Assembly: GCF_003012705.1 (NCBI RefSeq)
Contig: NZ_PXYL01000003.1
Coordinates: forward strand, 62,001 to 126,000
Reading direction: 5' to 3'
DNA length: 64,000 nucleotides
Source: Pseudaminobacter soli (ex Li et al. 2025)
Lineage (GTDB): Bacteria > Pseudomonadota > Alphaproteobacteria > Rhizobiales > Rhizobiaceae
Under the pieces are notes generated by a model, which worked only from the letters and a program-made list of their open reading frames with translations, searched no databases and was not told the DNA's origin. The translations under genes were made by a program, and so were the position numbers. The stretch's first letter is position 1, and the number at the start of each line of letters is the position of its first letter. Of the stretch, positions 28,023 to 36,914 are shown one piece after another.

Positions 28023-29251
28023 ACATGCAGTCCACCCTCGCGCCGGCTCCGGTCATGAGCGAGCGCCGCGTTGCGCTGATCGGCGGCCTGATGGCTGCCA
28101 TCGGCCCCATTTCCATGGCGCTGTTCACGCCCGCAATGCCCCAGATCGTGCATGCCTTCGGCACGACGCCCGCGGCGGTGAAGATGACCTTGTCGCTCTA
28201 TTTCGGCGGCTTCGCCTTCGCCCAGCTCGTCTGCGGCCCGCTGTCGGACGCGTTCGGCAGGCGGCCGGTGACGATCGCCTTCATGGCCATTTATCTGGCC
28301 GGCAGCATCTTCGCGCTGCTTTCACCGACCATCGAGCTGCTGATCGCGGCGCGCTTCCTGCAGGGCGCGGGTGCTGCGGTAGGCGTTGCCGTATCGCGCG
28401 CTTTGGTGCGCGATCTCTTCACCCATGAGCGCTCGGCGCGCATCATGAACCTCATCGGCATCATCCTTGCCATCGGCCCCGCCGTCTCGCCCACGCTCGG
28501 CGGTTTCACCATGCAGCTTTTCGGCTGGCACGCCATCTTCCTGCTGATGGTGGGCATGGGCGGCCTGATCGTGCTAGTGGCCCTGTTCGTCATGCGCGAA
28601 ACAGTGCTGCGCGATCCGTCGCGCCTGCAGCCGCGCGCGCTGCTGCGCAGCTACGGCACGATCCTTTCCACCCCCTATTTCACGCTGGCGAGCCTTGCGA
28701 TCGCCGGTTCCGCCGGCGCGATCTATGCGCAGGCAAGCGTGTTGCCCTTCATCCTGATGGAACGCGTCGGGCTGACGCCGCCCCAATTCGGCGCGGCGAT
28801 GCTGATTCAGTCCCTGAGTTATCTCGGCGGCGCGGTGGCAGTGCGTACCGTCATCGGCCGCTTCGGCGCTTTCCGACTGGTTCCCGCTGGCCTGATTTGC
28901 ATCGGCATCGCGAGCCTGGCGCTGGCGCTGGGGTTGCGGGTCCTCGAGCCGAGCTTCCTGGGCGTGATGCTGCCGGTCGGCGTCTATGCCTTCGGCATCG
29001 CCTTCGTCATGCCGGCGATGAGCACGGCAGCGATGGCTCCCTTCCCCAAGAATGCCGGGGCCGCCTCGGCCATGATGGGCTTTTTCCAGATGGGGGCAGG
29101 CCTGCTCGGCGGCGCATGCGCAGCGCTTATCGGCGATCCCGTCACCGCCATGGCGACAATCATCCCGACGATGGGTCTGATCGCCATCACGTCATGGGTG
29201 ATCTGGCGTCGCCTGCCCGAACCGGCGATCCTGGTGACGCGGCACAGTTAG
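28019..29251 (+). CDS. MFS multidrug exporter, Bcr/CflA family
   Basis: A 410-residue inner-membrane drug:proton antiporter with about 12 membrane helices. The loop-2 motif GPLSDAFGRRPV and the motif-C-like region LAIGPAVSPTLGGF in helix 5 (antiporter motif) place it in the Bcr/CflA (DHA1) branch. It overlaps marR by 4 nt, so it is translationally coupled and presumably induced when the MarR protein lets go. Possible substrates are bicyclomycin-like, chloramphenicol-like or other compounds; sequence alone does not decide. The alternative start ATG 28025 differs by two codons only. Confidence 0.9.
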   Translation: MNMQSTLAPAPVMSERRVALIGGLMAAIGPISMALFTPAMPQIVHAFGTTPAAVKMTLSLYFGGFAFAQLVCGPLSDAFGRRPVTIAFMAIYLAGSIFALLSPTIELLIAARFLQGAGAAVGVAVSRALVRDLFTHERSARIMNLIGIILAIGPAVSPTLGGFTMQLFGWHAIFLLMVGMGGLIVLVALFVMRETVLRDPSRLQPRALLRSYGTILSTPYFTLASLAIAGSAGAIYAQASVLPFILMERVGLTPPQFGAAMLIQSLSYLGGAVAVRTVIGRFGAFRLVPAGLICIGIASLALALGLRVLEPSFLGVMLPVGVYAFGIAFVMPAMSTAAMAPFPKNAGAASAMMGFFQMGAGLLGGACAALIGDPVTAMATIIPTMGLIAITSWVIWRRLPEPAILVTRHS

Positions 29252-29254
29252 GAA

Positions 29255-29899
29255 TCAAAGGGCCTCGGGGCGCTCGAAGTCGCCCGTTTCCTTGTTCATG
29301 ACCCAGAGTTCGCCGGTCGAGATGTCGAACCAGGCGCCGTAGAGGGTCAACCGCCCCTTGTCCTCGAGGATTTTCACGCAAGGGAACGTCCTGAGATTGG
29401 CGAGGGAGTAGCGGATCGAGATGCGCTCGAGCGAGGTCTGGCGCTCCACGGGCGTCATCATCGTGTTGTTGACCACGGCCTCGGTGGCGGGCGACAGAAG
29501 ACTCATCCAGCGGCCGATGAAATCGCCCGGCGACAGCGGCGCGGCCTCGGTGTCGAGGGCTGCCTTGATGCCGCCGCAGCGGCCATGGCCCATGACGACG
29601 ATGTTCTTGACCTTGAGCGCCTGCACCGCGAATTCGAGCGCGGCCGAAGTCGCATGAAACTCGCCGTCAGGCGCATAGGGCGGCACGAGGTTGGCAACGT
29701 TGCGCACCACGAACAGCTCGCCCGGTCCGGAATCGAAGATGGTTTCGGGCGCGGCGCGCGAATCGCAGCAGGCGATGACGAGCGTTTCCGGCGACTGCCC
29801 CTCGCGCGCCAGCTGTTTGTAGCGATCGGTCTGGGCCTGGAATTGGCCACTCATGAAGTTGCGATAACCGTCGAGCAGCTTTTCGGGCAGATGGGTCAT
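29255..29899 (-). CDS. Beta-class carbonic anhydrase
   Basis: Interconverts CO2 and bicarbonate in the cytosol, supplying bicarbonate for carboxylation reactions. It is 214 residues long. Zinc ligands are Cys44 and Asp46 in ACCDSR, and His105 and Cys108 in GHGRCGG. The Asp-Arg dyad is Asp46-Arg48. ATG 29899 is chosen over a TTG at 29920 because it starts the conserved MTHLPEKLLDGY region. It is convergent with the MFS exporter (3-nt gap) and is probably transcribed alone or with upstream genes of the pdxY operon. Confidence 0.94.
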   Translation of the reverse strand: MTHLPEKLLDGYRNFMSGQFQAQTDRYKQLAREGQSPETLVIACCDSRAAPETIFDSGPGELFVVRNVANLVPPYAPDGEFHATSAALEFAVQALKVKNIVVMGHGRCGGIKAALDTEAAPLSPGDFIGRWMSLLSPATEAVVNNTMMTPVERQTSLERISIRYSLANLRTFPCVKILEDKGRLTLYGAWFDISTGELWVMNKETGDFERPEAL

Positions 29900-29960
29900 G
29901 ACCCATCGCAATAAGGCCAAAGCCGCCTTCGATCAACGAAATTGCAAAAGGCCGCTGCGG

Positions 29961-30737
29961 TCACGCCCAAATTGCGACTGGCAAGCCGTGCGCATCGGTG
30001 CCCGGAGGATCGGGAAAACACACAGCCTCGCCGCGCGAAAAACGCTCCGCGACCAGCATGACGGCCGCCGCATCGAGAAAGTCATCCTCCGCCGCACCGC
30101 GTGGCGGCGCGCAGTCTAGGAAGCTGCGCGGCAAGCCACGATCAGCCAGAAGCGCCTTGCGCTCGGCCATGCCGGCCGGATTGACGCGCCCCTTGATCTT
30201 CTTGGGCAAGACCATCGCGCGACGGCCGTTCAGCGCCCAGAACGCAACTTCGGGATGAGACTCCATGATGCGACTGCGCAGTTCCTCTCGCTCTCGCAGC
30301 AATCCGTCCAATTCGCGGATCTTGGAAAAGATGCCGAAGGCTTGAATCGAGATAGCGCGCGGCGGATTGGAGGAGGCGCGCGCCACCTCGCTTGCCTTGC
30401 GATGCGCCTCATACCAGGCATCGAGCGTGGTGAACTCGGCCGTCTCGGCATAGAGCGCCGCGCGTGAGGGTATGGAAAAGACACTCGACTGCCGCTCGCC
30501 CAGCAGCGGGCGCACCAGCGCTTCCGGCCCGCGCCCGCCATGCCCCGAAAATTCCGGCAGGCCGATGGGCATGTCCACGGCAATCACTGCATCCGCCGGC
30601 AGGAAGGCGACCAGCTCGGCAAAGCTCGCGAAAACACCGGTCTGGGGCACTTCGCCGGGATGACGCCACACCGCGATCCATCCGGCTCTGCAGCCGTCGG
30701 CGCCGGCAACCGTGCGCGCGGCGTGCCGCTCTCTCAC
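29961..30737 (-). CDS. DUF429 domain protein
   Basis: A 258-residue protein of the DUF429 family (RNase H-like fold predicted). Hallmarks are the N-terminal GADGCRAGWIAVW, AVDMPIGLPE, SIQAFGIFSKIRELD and ESHPEVAFWALNG; the scattered Asp and Glu residues could bind metal. The function of the family is unknown. Its start overlaps the pdxY stop by 4 nt (ATGA), so it is coupled to the vitamin-B6 kinase. Whether it acts on nucleotides or nucleic acids is speculation. Confidence 0.85.
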   Translation of the reverse strand: MRERHAARTVAGADGCRAGWIAVWRHPGEVPQTGVFASFAELVAFLPADAVIAVDMPIGLPEFSGHGGRGPEALVRPLLGERQSSVFSIPSRAALYAETAEFTTLDAWYEAHRKASEVARASSNPPRAISIQAFGIFSKIRELDGLLREREELRSRIMESHPEVAFWALNGRRAMVLPKKIKGRVNPAGMAERKALLADRGLPRSFLDCAPPRGAAEDDFLDAAAVMLVAERFSRGEAVCFPDPPGTDAHGLPVAIWA

Positions 30738-31621
30738 GCCCGCTTGTCTCGCCCCGGCCGCAACAGACGGCGCATGTGAACCATGGCCATGGGGTTCGAC
30801 AGGCTTTGCGCGTCGGTCTCGAGCTGAAGCTCATCGCCACCGCGCTTGGAGGTGCGGGCAAGGATTTCGAACACCGCCGCCGTGGTGGATTGCAGCGCAG
30901 CCTCCATCGGCTGGCCCGAAAGCAGCCGCGCGAGGAACACCGCGCCGGTGAGATCGCCCAGCCCGTTGGGCGGGCGCTCGACTGTTCGGTGTTCGGCCAG
31001 GAAGGCGGCTGTCGGCGTCACCAGCAGGTTGGCGGTGCTGCCGGCCATCATCGCCGGGGCTGACGTGATAAGCATGTTGGGCGGACCGGCGCGCATGGCT
31101 GCCTCCATCACCGCGCGCTGGTCGTCGAGCCCTTTCTGGCCGACGATCCATTCCAGCTCATAGCGGTTGGGGGTGGCGATATCGGCCAGCGGCAGCAGCG
31201 TGTCGCGTAGCGCCACCGCAAGCTCTTCGGGGACGTAAAGCCCGCCGAGATCGCCCATCACCGGATCGCAGACATAGAGCGCGTCGGGGTTCTTCGCCCG
31301 CACCGCCTTCACCAGTGAAGCAACGGCGGCCGCCTGGCTGGCGTTGCCCAGATAGCCCGACAGCACGCCGGCGACTTCGCCCAGCCAGGGCGCATTTTCG
31401 AGATCCTTCATCAGGGCCGAAAACTGCTCCTGATCCGGCACGATGCGCGTGGCGCGGCCATGGCCGGGATGCCAGGGCAGGATGACGGTCGGCACCGCCC
31501 ACACGGGATAGCCGAGCGTTTCCAGTGCAAACACCGCAGCGCGATTGCCCACCGAGCCACGCGCGACATGGCTGGAGATGACGATGACCGCACGCGGCGA
31601 GTCAGGATTTTCGGAAGTCAT
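30734..31621 (-). CDS. pdxY: Pyridoxal kinase PdxY
   Basis: Phosphorylates pyridoxal in the vitamin B6 salvage pathway. It is 295 residues long, ribokinase fold. Seen: ISSHVARGSVGNRAA near the N-terminus (substrate pocket), YVCDPVMGDLGGLYVPEEL, TPNRYELEWI, and the ATP/catalytic-region motif NGLGDLTGAVFLARLL, where Asp is the usual catalytic base. It is the middle gene of a leftward operon: a small membrane protein ends 5 nt before its start, and DUF429 overlaps its stop by 4 nt. Confidence 0.93.
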   Translation of the reverse strand: MTSENPDSPRAVIVISSHVARGSVGNRAAVFALETLGYPVWAVPTVILPWHPGHGRATRIVPDQEQFSALMKDLENAPWLGEVAGVLSGYLGNASQAAAVASLVKAVRAKNPDALYVCDPVMGDLGGLYVPEELAVALRDTLLPLADIATPNRYELEWIVGQKGLDDQRAVMEAAMRAGPPNMLITSAPAMMAGSTANLLVTPTAAFLAEHRTVERPPNGLGDLTGAVFLARLLSGQPMEAALQSTTAAVFEILARTSKRGGDELQLETDAQSLSNPMAMVHMRRLLRPGRDKRA

Positions 31622-31626
31622 GGGAT

Positions 31627-31881
31627 TTAAGCGCCCCGCAGCAAGAACATCACCAGCCAGACGAGAAGTCCGACACAGATAGCAAGTCCGAGCACGCGGC
31701 CGATCCGCGTGCCCCATTGTTCGATCCAGTCATCCTGGTCGGCGTCCGTCGCCGACACATGGTTGCGGGCCCGTTTTGTGGCGCGCGACACCAGCGACGC
31801 ACCGCCTGTATCTGCCTCGCGCGATATGCGCTCCAAGATGCGCCGCGATTCGGCGGCTTTATCCCTGTCGCGATCGACCAA
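31627..31881 (-). CDS. Small single-span membrane protein
   Basis: An 84-residue protein with a charged N-terminal half (about 1-55, many Arg/Asp) and one C-terminal membrane helix (about 61-81, VLGLAICVGLLVWLVMFLL). It would be tail-anchored with the soluble part probably cytosolic. I do not recognise a family. It is the first gene of the small-protein/pdxY/DUF429 operon and is divergent from lemA. Codon use looks normal for the region, supporting a real gene. Confidence 0.75.
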   Translation of the reverse strand: MVDRDRDKAAESRRILERISREADTGGASLVSRATKRARNHVSATDADQDDWIEQWGTRIGRVLGLAICVGLLVWLVMFLLRGA

Positions 31882-32024
31882 GATCCGGCCCTCGTTTCAC
31901 ACGCAAGTCTAATGGCTCGATCGGCGCAATGACAGCGCAAACGGCGCCGGCCGGCACTGCCCATTTCCTTGACGTGAGACTGTGCTACTTATCAATCGTT
32001 CATCAATGAACCAGGGGAATTTAA

Positions 32025-32648
32025 ATGTCCGCCCAGCGCACCCTCCCGTTTCCCTCCCTTCGCCTGCTGCCGGCTTTCCTGCTGATGGCGCTTGCCCTGC
32101 CGCTTCTGGCCGCTTGCGGCTACAACACCATTCCGACGCAAGAGGAACAGGCCAAGGCGGCATGGAGCGAGGTGCTGAACCAGTACCAGCGCCGCGCCGA
32201 CCTGATCCCCAACCTGGTCGAGACGGTCAAGGGCTACGCCAGCCACGAAAAGGAAACGCTCGATGCCGTGGTCGAGGCGCGTGCCAAGGCGACGCAGACG
32301 ACGCTGCCGGCGGACATCCTCAACGATCCGGCAAAATTCAAGGCGTTTCAGGACAGCCAGGCCAATCTTACCAGCACACTTTCGCGCCTGCTGGCCGTGG
32401 TCGAAAACTATCCCGACCTGAAGGCCAACCAGAACTTCCTCGCCCTTCAGGCGCAGCTCGAGGGCACCGAAAACCGCATTGCGGTCGCCCGGCGCGACTA
32501 TATCGAGGCGGTCAGGGTCTACAACACCACGCTCAAAACCTTCCCCTCGATCCTCTGGGCGAAATTGTGGTTCACCGACGCCCAGCCGCTGCCGAACTTC
32601 ACCGTGGCCGAAGACAAGCTCCAAGCGCCCAAGGTGAATTTCAACTAG
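32025..32648 (+). CDS. LemA family lipoprotein
   Basis: A 207-residue LemA-family protein. The N-terminal signal peptide ends in a lipobox (LLAACGYN), so it is likely lipidated on the Cys and membrane-attached. The helical LemA core has the diagnostic ADLIPNLVETVKGYASHEKETL and ENRIAVARRDYIEAVRVYN. The family function is poorly known; it often sits beside TPM-domain proteins, as here. AATTTAA and no strong ribosome site precede the ATG. It is followed by two TPM-domain genes on the same strand. Confidence 0.93.
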   Translation: MSAQRTLPFPSLRLLPAFLLMALALPLLAACGYNTIPTQEEQAKAAWSEVLNQYQRRADLIPNLVETVKGYASHEKETLDAVVEARAKATQTTLPADILNDPAKFKAFQDSQANLTSTLSRLLAVVENYPDLKANQNFLALQAQLEGTENRIAVARRDYIEAVRVYNTTLKTFPSILWAKLWFTDAQPLPNFTVAEDKLQAPKVNFN

Positions 32649-32757
32649 GTTTGACTTGGGGTGCACTGTTTGGCTTAGGATGCGCGGGGGAAACGCAGAG
32701 AGGCGACGCTTGAACAGGATTGCGCAGCCATCTTTGACCGGCGGCCTAAAGAGCATC

Positions 32758-33558
32758 ATGCGCCTTGCCGGAGTGCTCCTGTTCGCGCTCGTTGCATCCG
32801 TGGCCTTGGCCGCGGAGCTGCCGGCGCTGACGGGCCGTGTGGTCGACAATGCCGGAATGATGACCCCGTCCGAGCGGGCAGCGCTTGAACAGAAGCTGGC
32901 CGACTACGAGAAAAAATCCTCCGACCAGATCGTCGTTGCCACCATAAACAGCCTCGACGGGGAGGCAATCGAACCCTACGCCAACCGCCTGTTCCGCGCC
33001 TGGAAGCTGGGACAGACCAGCGAGAACAATGGCATCCTGCTGCTTGTGGCCAAGGACGACCGCAAGATGCGCATCGAGGTGGGCTACGGCCTCGAAGGCA
33101 CGCTGACGGACCTCCATTCGCGCCTGATCATCGAAAACGACATGGTGCCGGCATTTCGAGCCGGCGACTTTTCGGGCGGCATCACCAAGGCCGTCGACGA
33201 CATCATCATGGTGCTGAACGGCAATGCGGCGGAGCTGGAAGCCCGCGCCAAGCGCAACCAGCGGAACGAATCCGAGCCGATCGACTACATCCCCCTGTTG
33301 TTCTTCCTCCTCTGGGCTTCGCTGTTCTTCGGCGGCTTCGCTACGGCTGTCCTGCCGCGCATGTTCGGCCGCAAGATCGCCCCCGGCCGCTATCATTGGC
33401 TCGGCATGGACTTCAATTACAACAACCGCGGTTCCGGCGGCGGCTGGATGGGCGGTGGCGGCGGCTGGTCCGGCGGCGGCGGTGGCTGGTCTGGCGGTGG
33501 CGGCTTCTCCGGCGGAGGCGGCTCCTCCGGCGGCGGCGGATCTTCGGGGAGCTGGTGA
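32758..33558 (+). CDS. TPM domain protein, YgcG-like
   Basis: A 266-residue envelope protein: signal peptide (LAGVLLFALVASVALAAEL), a TPM domain (about 20-170, with GRVVDNAGMMTPSERAALE and the IEVGYGLEGTLTD motif), one membrane helix (about 180-203) and a C-terminal Gly/Ser/Trp-rich tail. TPM domains have been linked to photosystem II repair in plants and to membrane quality control. The start is ambiguous: TTG 32710 has a better ribosome site (GAGAGG, 32698-32703) and would add 16 residues before the same signal peptide. It is in an operon with lemA and a second TPM gene. Confidence 0.9.
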   Translation: MRLAGVLLFALVASVALAAELPALTGRVVDNAGMMTPSERAALEQKLADYEKKSSDQIVVATINSLDGEAIEPYANRLFRAWKLGQTSENNGILLLVAKDDRKMRIEVGYGLEGTLTDLHSRLIIENDMVPAFRAGDFSGGITKAVDDIIMVLNGNAAELEARAKRNQRNESEPIDYIPLLFFLLWASLFFGGFATAVLPRMFGRKIAPGRYHWLGMDFNYNNRGSGGGWMGGGGGWSGGGGGWSGGGGFSGGGGSSGGGGSSGSW

Positions 33559-34203
33559 ATGGCGAAGCCTCCACAGGGCATGAAACCCGAGGAACATGAA
33601 CGCATCGCCACCGCAATCCGCGAGGCCGAAAGCAAGACTTCAGGCGAAATCTACTGCGTCGTTGCCCGATCGAGCGGCAGCTACTTTTTTCCGGCGACCT
33701 GTTTCGTGCTGGGCGCGATCCTGCTTCTCAGCCTGCCGGTGGCGCTGGCCCTTGAATATTGGTGGATCAGCCTGCGCTTGCCCGTCTTCGTCGCCGCGCA
33801 ACTTCTGGCCGCGCTGGCCGCGCTTGCCCTGCTCTGGCTGGTGCCTGCGTCGCGCCTGTGGTTCGTGCCGCGCCGGCTGCGCTATCGCCGTGCCCACGAC
33901 AATGCTCTGAAGCAATTCATCGCCCGCAACGTCCACATTACCGCCAACCGCACCGGCGTGCTGATCTTCGTTTCGCTGGCTGAGCGCTACGCTTCCGTGG
34001 TCGCCGACAGCGGCATCAACCAGCATGTGCCGCAGCACGCATGGGACGGCGTGATTCGCGACCTCATCGCGCACGCCAGCCAGGATCGGCTGGCCGACGG
34101 CTTCGTCGTTGCGATCGGTTCGGTCGGCGAGCTCTTGGCCACGCATTTCCCGGCCAAACCGGACAATGTCAACGAGCTCGACGACCACGTCGTGGAGATC
34201 TGA
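33559..34203 (+). CDS. Second TPM domain membrane protein
   Basis: A 214-residue protein. A short N-terminal TPM-like stretch (EEHERIATAIREAESKTSGEIYCVVARSS) is followed by two membrane helices (about 45-65 and 72-95). A C-terminal half continues the TPM fold (RTGVLIFVSLAERYASVVADSGI). It starts on the base immediately after the stop of the YgcG-like gene, so translation is coupled. No signal peptide is seen. The lemA/ygcG/TPM trio is a recurring membrane-associated module; its molecular role is not established. Confidence 0.88.
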   Translation: MAKPPQGMKPEEHERIATAIREAESKTSGEIYCVVARSSGSYFFPATCFVLGAILLLSLPVALALEYWWISLRLPVFVAAQLLAALAALALLWLVPASRLWFVPRRLRYRRAHDNALKQFIARNVHITANRTGVLIFVSLAERYASVVADSGINQHVPQHAWDGVIRDLIAHASQDRLADGFVVAIGSVGELLATHFPAKPDNVNELDDHVVEI

Positions 34204-34278
34204 GCGTCGGTCAAATGCTCGCGAGCCGCCATCGGCTTCTTGCCATGACCACGGCACGGAGTTTATGGTTAATGAACC

Positions 34279-34785
34279 ATGAACACGTTGACAATCGACA
34301 TACGCAGGGCCGTGCCGCGCGACGCCGAGCAGATCGCCGACGTCCACCACCTGGCTTGGCAAGGCGCCTATTCGGGCATCATCCCGCATCGGGCGTTGAC
34401 TGCGATGATCAACCGGCGTGGCAGCGCGTGGTGGGCCAATGCGATCCAACGCGCAGCGACGGTTCTGGTCGTGGAGATCGGCGGAAAGATCGCCGGCTAT
34501 GCCACTGTCGGCAGGAACCGCGCGCGCGAACTGCCGCAGCAGGGCGAAATCTACGAGCTCTATCTGCGGCCCGAATATCAGGGCGTTGGCCTGGGCAGCC
34601 GCCTGTTTGCCGCCGCGCGCGAAAAGCTGGCCGCTCACGGGTTGAAGGGGCTGGTTGTCTGGGCCCTAGAGGAAAACGAAAATGCGTTGGCCTTCTATGC
34701 CGGCGCCGGCGGACGCGATGTCGCTGAAGGCGTGGAGGTCTTCGACCAGAAGGCGTTGCGCAAGATCGCCTTCGTCTGGGACTGA
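34279..34785 (+). CDS. GNAT family N-acetyltransferase
   Basis: A 168-residue acetyl-CoA-dependent acyltransferase. The acetyl-CoA loop is YLRPEYQGVGLGSRLFAAAR (motif A, with QGVGLG), and the C-terminal motif B region contains EENENALAFYAGAG. The substrate is unknown; the WWANAI segment resembles RimI-like and small-molecule GNATs alike. An inverted repeat ATGGTT-AATG-AACCAT (34265-34280) overlaps the start codon and might act in regulation. It stands alone between the TPM operon and ppa. Confidence 0.9.
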   Translation: MNTLTIDIRRAVPRDAEQIADVHHLAWQGAYSGIIPHRALTAMINRRGSAWWANAIQRAATVLVVEIGGKIAGYATVGRNRARELPQQGEIYELYLRPEYQGVGLGSRLFAAAREKLAAHGLKGLVVWALEENENALAFYAGAGGRDVAEGVEVFDQKALRKIAFVWD

Positions 34786-34900
34786 ACTCACCGGAAATAT
34801 CGGTAAAAACGCAATAGTTGAGGCGCCGGGACAGCTTGCCGCTGTTGCGTGATGCGCCTGCGGCGGCTATTTCCTGCGCCGAAAAGGAGACCTTGCGGAC

Positions 34901-35437
34901 ATGCGCATCGAAGCAATACCCACGGGCAAGAACCCGCCCGAAGACGTCAACGTCATCATCGAGGTTCCGGTCGGCGGCGAGCCGATCAAGTATGAGATGG
35001 ACAAGGAAGCCGGCACGCTCTTCGTCGACCGCTTCCTCTACACGCCGATGCGCTATCCCGGCAATTACGGCTTCGTTCCCCACACCCTATCAGGCGATGG
35101 CGACCCGATCGACGTGCTGGTCTGCAACACGCGCGCACTGGTTCCCGGCTGCGTCATCAGCGTGCGCCCGATCGGCGTTCTGGTGATGGAAGACAATGCC
35201 GGCGAGGACGAAAAGGTGATCGCTGTGCCGTCGGCCCACATCACCCGTCGCTACGAGAACGTCACCGAATACAACCAGCTGCCGGAAATCACCCTGCAGC
35301 AGGTGCAGCACTTCTTCGAGCACTACAAGGACCTCGAGCCCGGCAAGTGGGTGAAGATTGGCGGCTGGAAGGATTCGGCCCACGCCAAGAAGATGATCCT
35401 GGATGCCATCGAGCGCTACAACGCGCAGCAGGGCTGA
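34901..35437 (+). CDS. ppa: Inorganic pyrophosphatase
   Basis: A class I soluble Mg-dependent pyrophosphatase that hydrolyses PPi and pulls biosynthetic reactions forward. It is 178 residues long. Metal and substrate residues are in YEMDKEAG, the [23 protein letters not shown] signature (DGDPIDVL), and [17 protein letters not shown] (34884-34891 region) lies ahead of the ATG. A clean terminator follows 24 nt after the stop, so it is a single-gene unit. Confidence 0.97.
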   Translation: MRIEAIPTGKNPPEDVNVIIEVPVGGEPIKYEMDKEAGTLFVDRFLYTPMRYPGNYGFVPHTLSGDGDPIDVLVCNTRALVPGCVISVRPIGVLVMEDNAGEDEKVIAVPSAHITRRYENVTEYNQLPEITLQQVQHFFEHYKDLEPGKWVKIGGWKDSAHAKKMILDAIERYNAQQG

Positions 35438-35461
35438 TACACTCGGATCGTCAGGATATAG

Positions 35462-35491
35462 GGCCGTCTCCCCGGAGACGGCCTTTTTCTT
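35462..35491 (+). terminator. Terminator of ppa
   Basis: GGCCGTCT (35462-35469) pairs with AGACGGCC (35476-35483) and is followed by TTTTTCTTT (35484-35492). Confidence 0.92.
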
Positions 35492-35515
35492 TGCCGGGCA
35501 AGCCGGCGTGGCCTA

Positions 35516-35839
35516 TCAGCCCCGCGCTTGCCTTACCAACTCGTCGAGCCTGACAGACAGCTCGGCCCCGCTGCCCGCCACTCGCACCGTCTTCAACCGC
35601 GAGGTGCCGCCGGCGACCACCGAGACATCGCTGCGTGCGACGCCGAGCCAGCCGGCCAGCAGCTTTTCCAGTGCCGTATTGGCCGCCCCCTTTTCCGGAA
35701 CGGCGCGCACCCGGGCGGCGAGATGGCTGCGCCCGTCGGACGAGGTTTCGACGCCTTCGACCGCATCCTTCGACGAGCGCGGCGTCAGCCGCACATGGAT
35801 ATCGACGCCCTTGTCATGGGCCCGATGGAAGCCGCTCAC
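35516..35839 (-). CDS. yggU: DUF167 family protein (YggU-like)
   Basis: A 107-residue protein of the DUF167/UPF0235 family. The core reads VRLTPRSSKDAVEG, then AAPVPEKGAANTALEKLLA-type segment (AVPEKGAANTALEKLL) and VVAGGTSRLKTVRV. The function is unknown; in many bacteria it is encoded beside yggT, as here (10-nt gap). It is cytosolic, with no membrane segment. Confidence 0.9.
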   Translation of the reverse strand: MSGFHRAHDKGVDIHVRLTPRSSKDAVEGVETSSDGRSHLAARVRAVPEKGAANTALEKLLAGWLGVARSDVSVVAGGTSRLKTVRVAGSGAELSVRLDELVRQARG

Positions 35840-35849
35840 GAAGCAGTCG

Positions 35850-36140
35850 TCAGAGGACGAGCTGCACCACTGTCGTCAGCAGGAACTGGCGCAGGAAGAA
35901 GATGATCAGCAAAACGATGATGGGCGAAATGTCGATGCCGCCGAGGTCGGGCAAGACGCGGCGGATGGGCGCCAGGACCGGCTCGGTGGCCCGGAAGAGA
36001 AAGTTGCCGATCGCGCCGACGAGCTGGTTGCGCGAGTTGACCACGTTGAACGCATAGAGCCACGAGAAGATGGCTGCGCCGATGATAATCCACCAGTAGA
36101 TATCCAGCGCCAGAACCAGGGTCTGAATGAGCGCGATCAT
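35850..36140 (-). CDS. yggT: YggT family membrane protein
   Basis: A 96-residue protein with two membrane helices (about 5-28 and 70-92) flanking a conserved YggT loop: [40 protein letters not shown]. The family has been connected to osmotic stress and, in actinobacteria and cyanobacteria, to septal or thylakoid organisation. GGAGA precedes the ATG in sense. It is the first gene of a two-gene leftward operon with yggU. A tRNA gene lies about 130 bp away on the other strand. Confidence 0.92.
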   Translation of the reverse strand: MIALIQTLVLALDIYWWIIIGAAIFSWLYAFNVVNSRNQLVGAIGNFLFRATEPVLAPIRRVLPDLGGIDISPIIVLLIIFFLRQFLLTTVVQLVL

Positions 36141-36268
36141 GCCATTCTCCGTTGAATTGGCGACATGTAGCGGCTGGACGCGCACGCGGCAAGTCCCGGC
36201 CGCTCGCGGCTTCATCACTCCCTTGACAGGAAACGGCCGCAACAATAAATACGGCCCATCCGCTGACT

Positions 36269-36344
<76 letters not shown>

Positions 36345-36498
36345 GCGGATCAATTCTTCCCATAAATTTCGTATGACTTGGCGTCGGAAGCAAATTCCGC
36401 GATCGCATAAAGTCTTGTCGCCGCCATTCACATTGTATTCACGTAGCGTCAGCATATAACCGTCCGGCTCAATTTCGGGCCGGGAGCAGGGGAATATT

Positions 36499-36834
36499 AT
36501 GGGTTTTTGGAAGTTTGCCGCGGTTTTTGCAGCGGCGGGTTTTGTTTCGGCGGGCAGCGCTAGCGCGGACGATCTGGTTTTCACGCTGAAGAACGGGACG
36601 AATTCCGTCATGACGCGTTTCTACACCTCCCCGGTCAGCGTGAACGAATGGGAAGAGGACGTTCTCGGCCAGGACGTGCTGAAGCCCGGCGAAACCGTGC
36701 GCGTCACGATCGCCGACGGCCGCCGGACCTGCAAGTATGACATGAAGTTCGAGTTCACCGAGGATTCGGATCTGGACACGACCACCGACACGCAGGATCT
36801 CTGCGAACTCGGCGAATACACCATCACGGAATAA
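36499..36834 (+). CDS. Small exported protein of unknown function
   Basis: A 111-residue protein. An N-terminal signal peptide (FAAVFAAAGFVSAGSASA) with cleavage near SASA-DD suggests a periplasmic mature form of about 88 residues. The mature part is acidic with two cysteines (Cys75 and Cys101 approximately), which may form a disulfide. The pattern LKNGTNSVMTRFYTSP and ADGRRTCKYDMKFEF looks like a small beta-sandwich found in other alphaproteobacteria; I do not know its function. A terminator hairpin follows directly. Confidence 0.8.
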   Translation: MGFWKFAAVFAAAGFVSAGSASADDLVFTLKNGTNSVMTRFYTSPVSVNEWEEDVLGQDVLKPGETVRVTIADGRRTCKYDMKFEFTEDSDLDTTTDTQDLCELGEYTITE

Positions 36835-36859
36835 CAAATCAGTTCATTGGACTGACCAA

Positions 36860-36886
36860 AAGGGCTGCCCAGGGAGCCCTTTTTTC
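36860..36886 (+). terminator. Terminator after the small exported protein
   Basis: AAGGGCT (36860-36866) pairs with AGCCCTT (36875-36881), followed by TTTTT. It lies between two convergent genes and serves the plus-strand gene. Confidence 0.85.
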
Positions 36887-36914
36887 TTGAACCTGCCGGT
36901 TCGCGGACTGCCAG

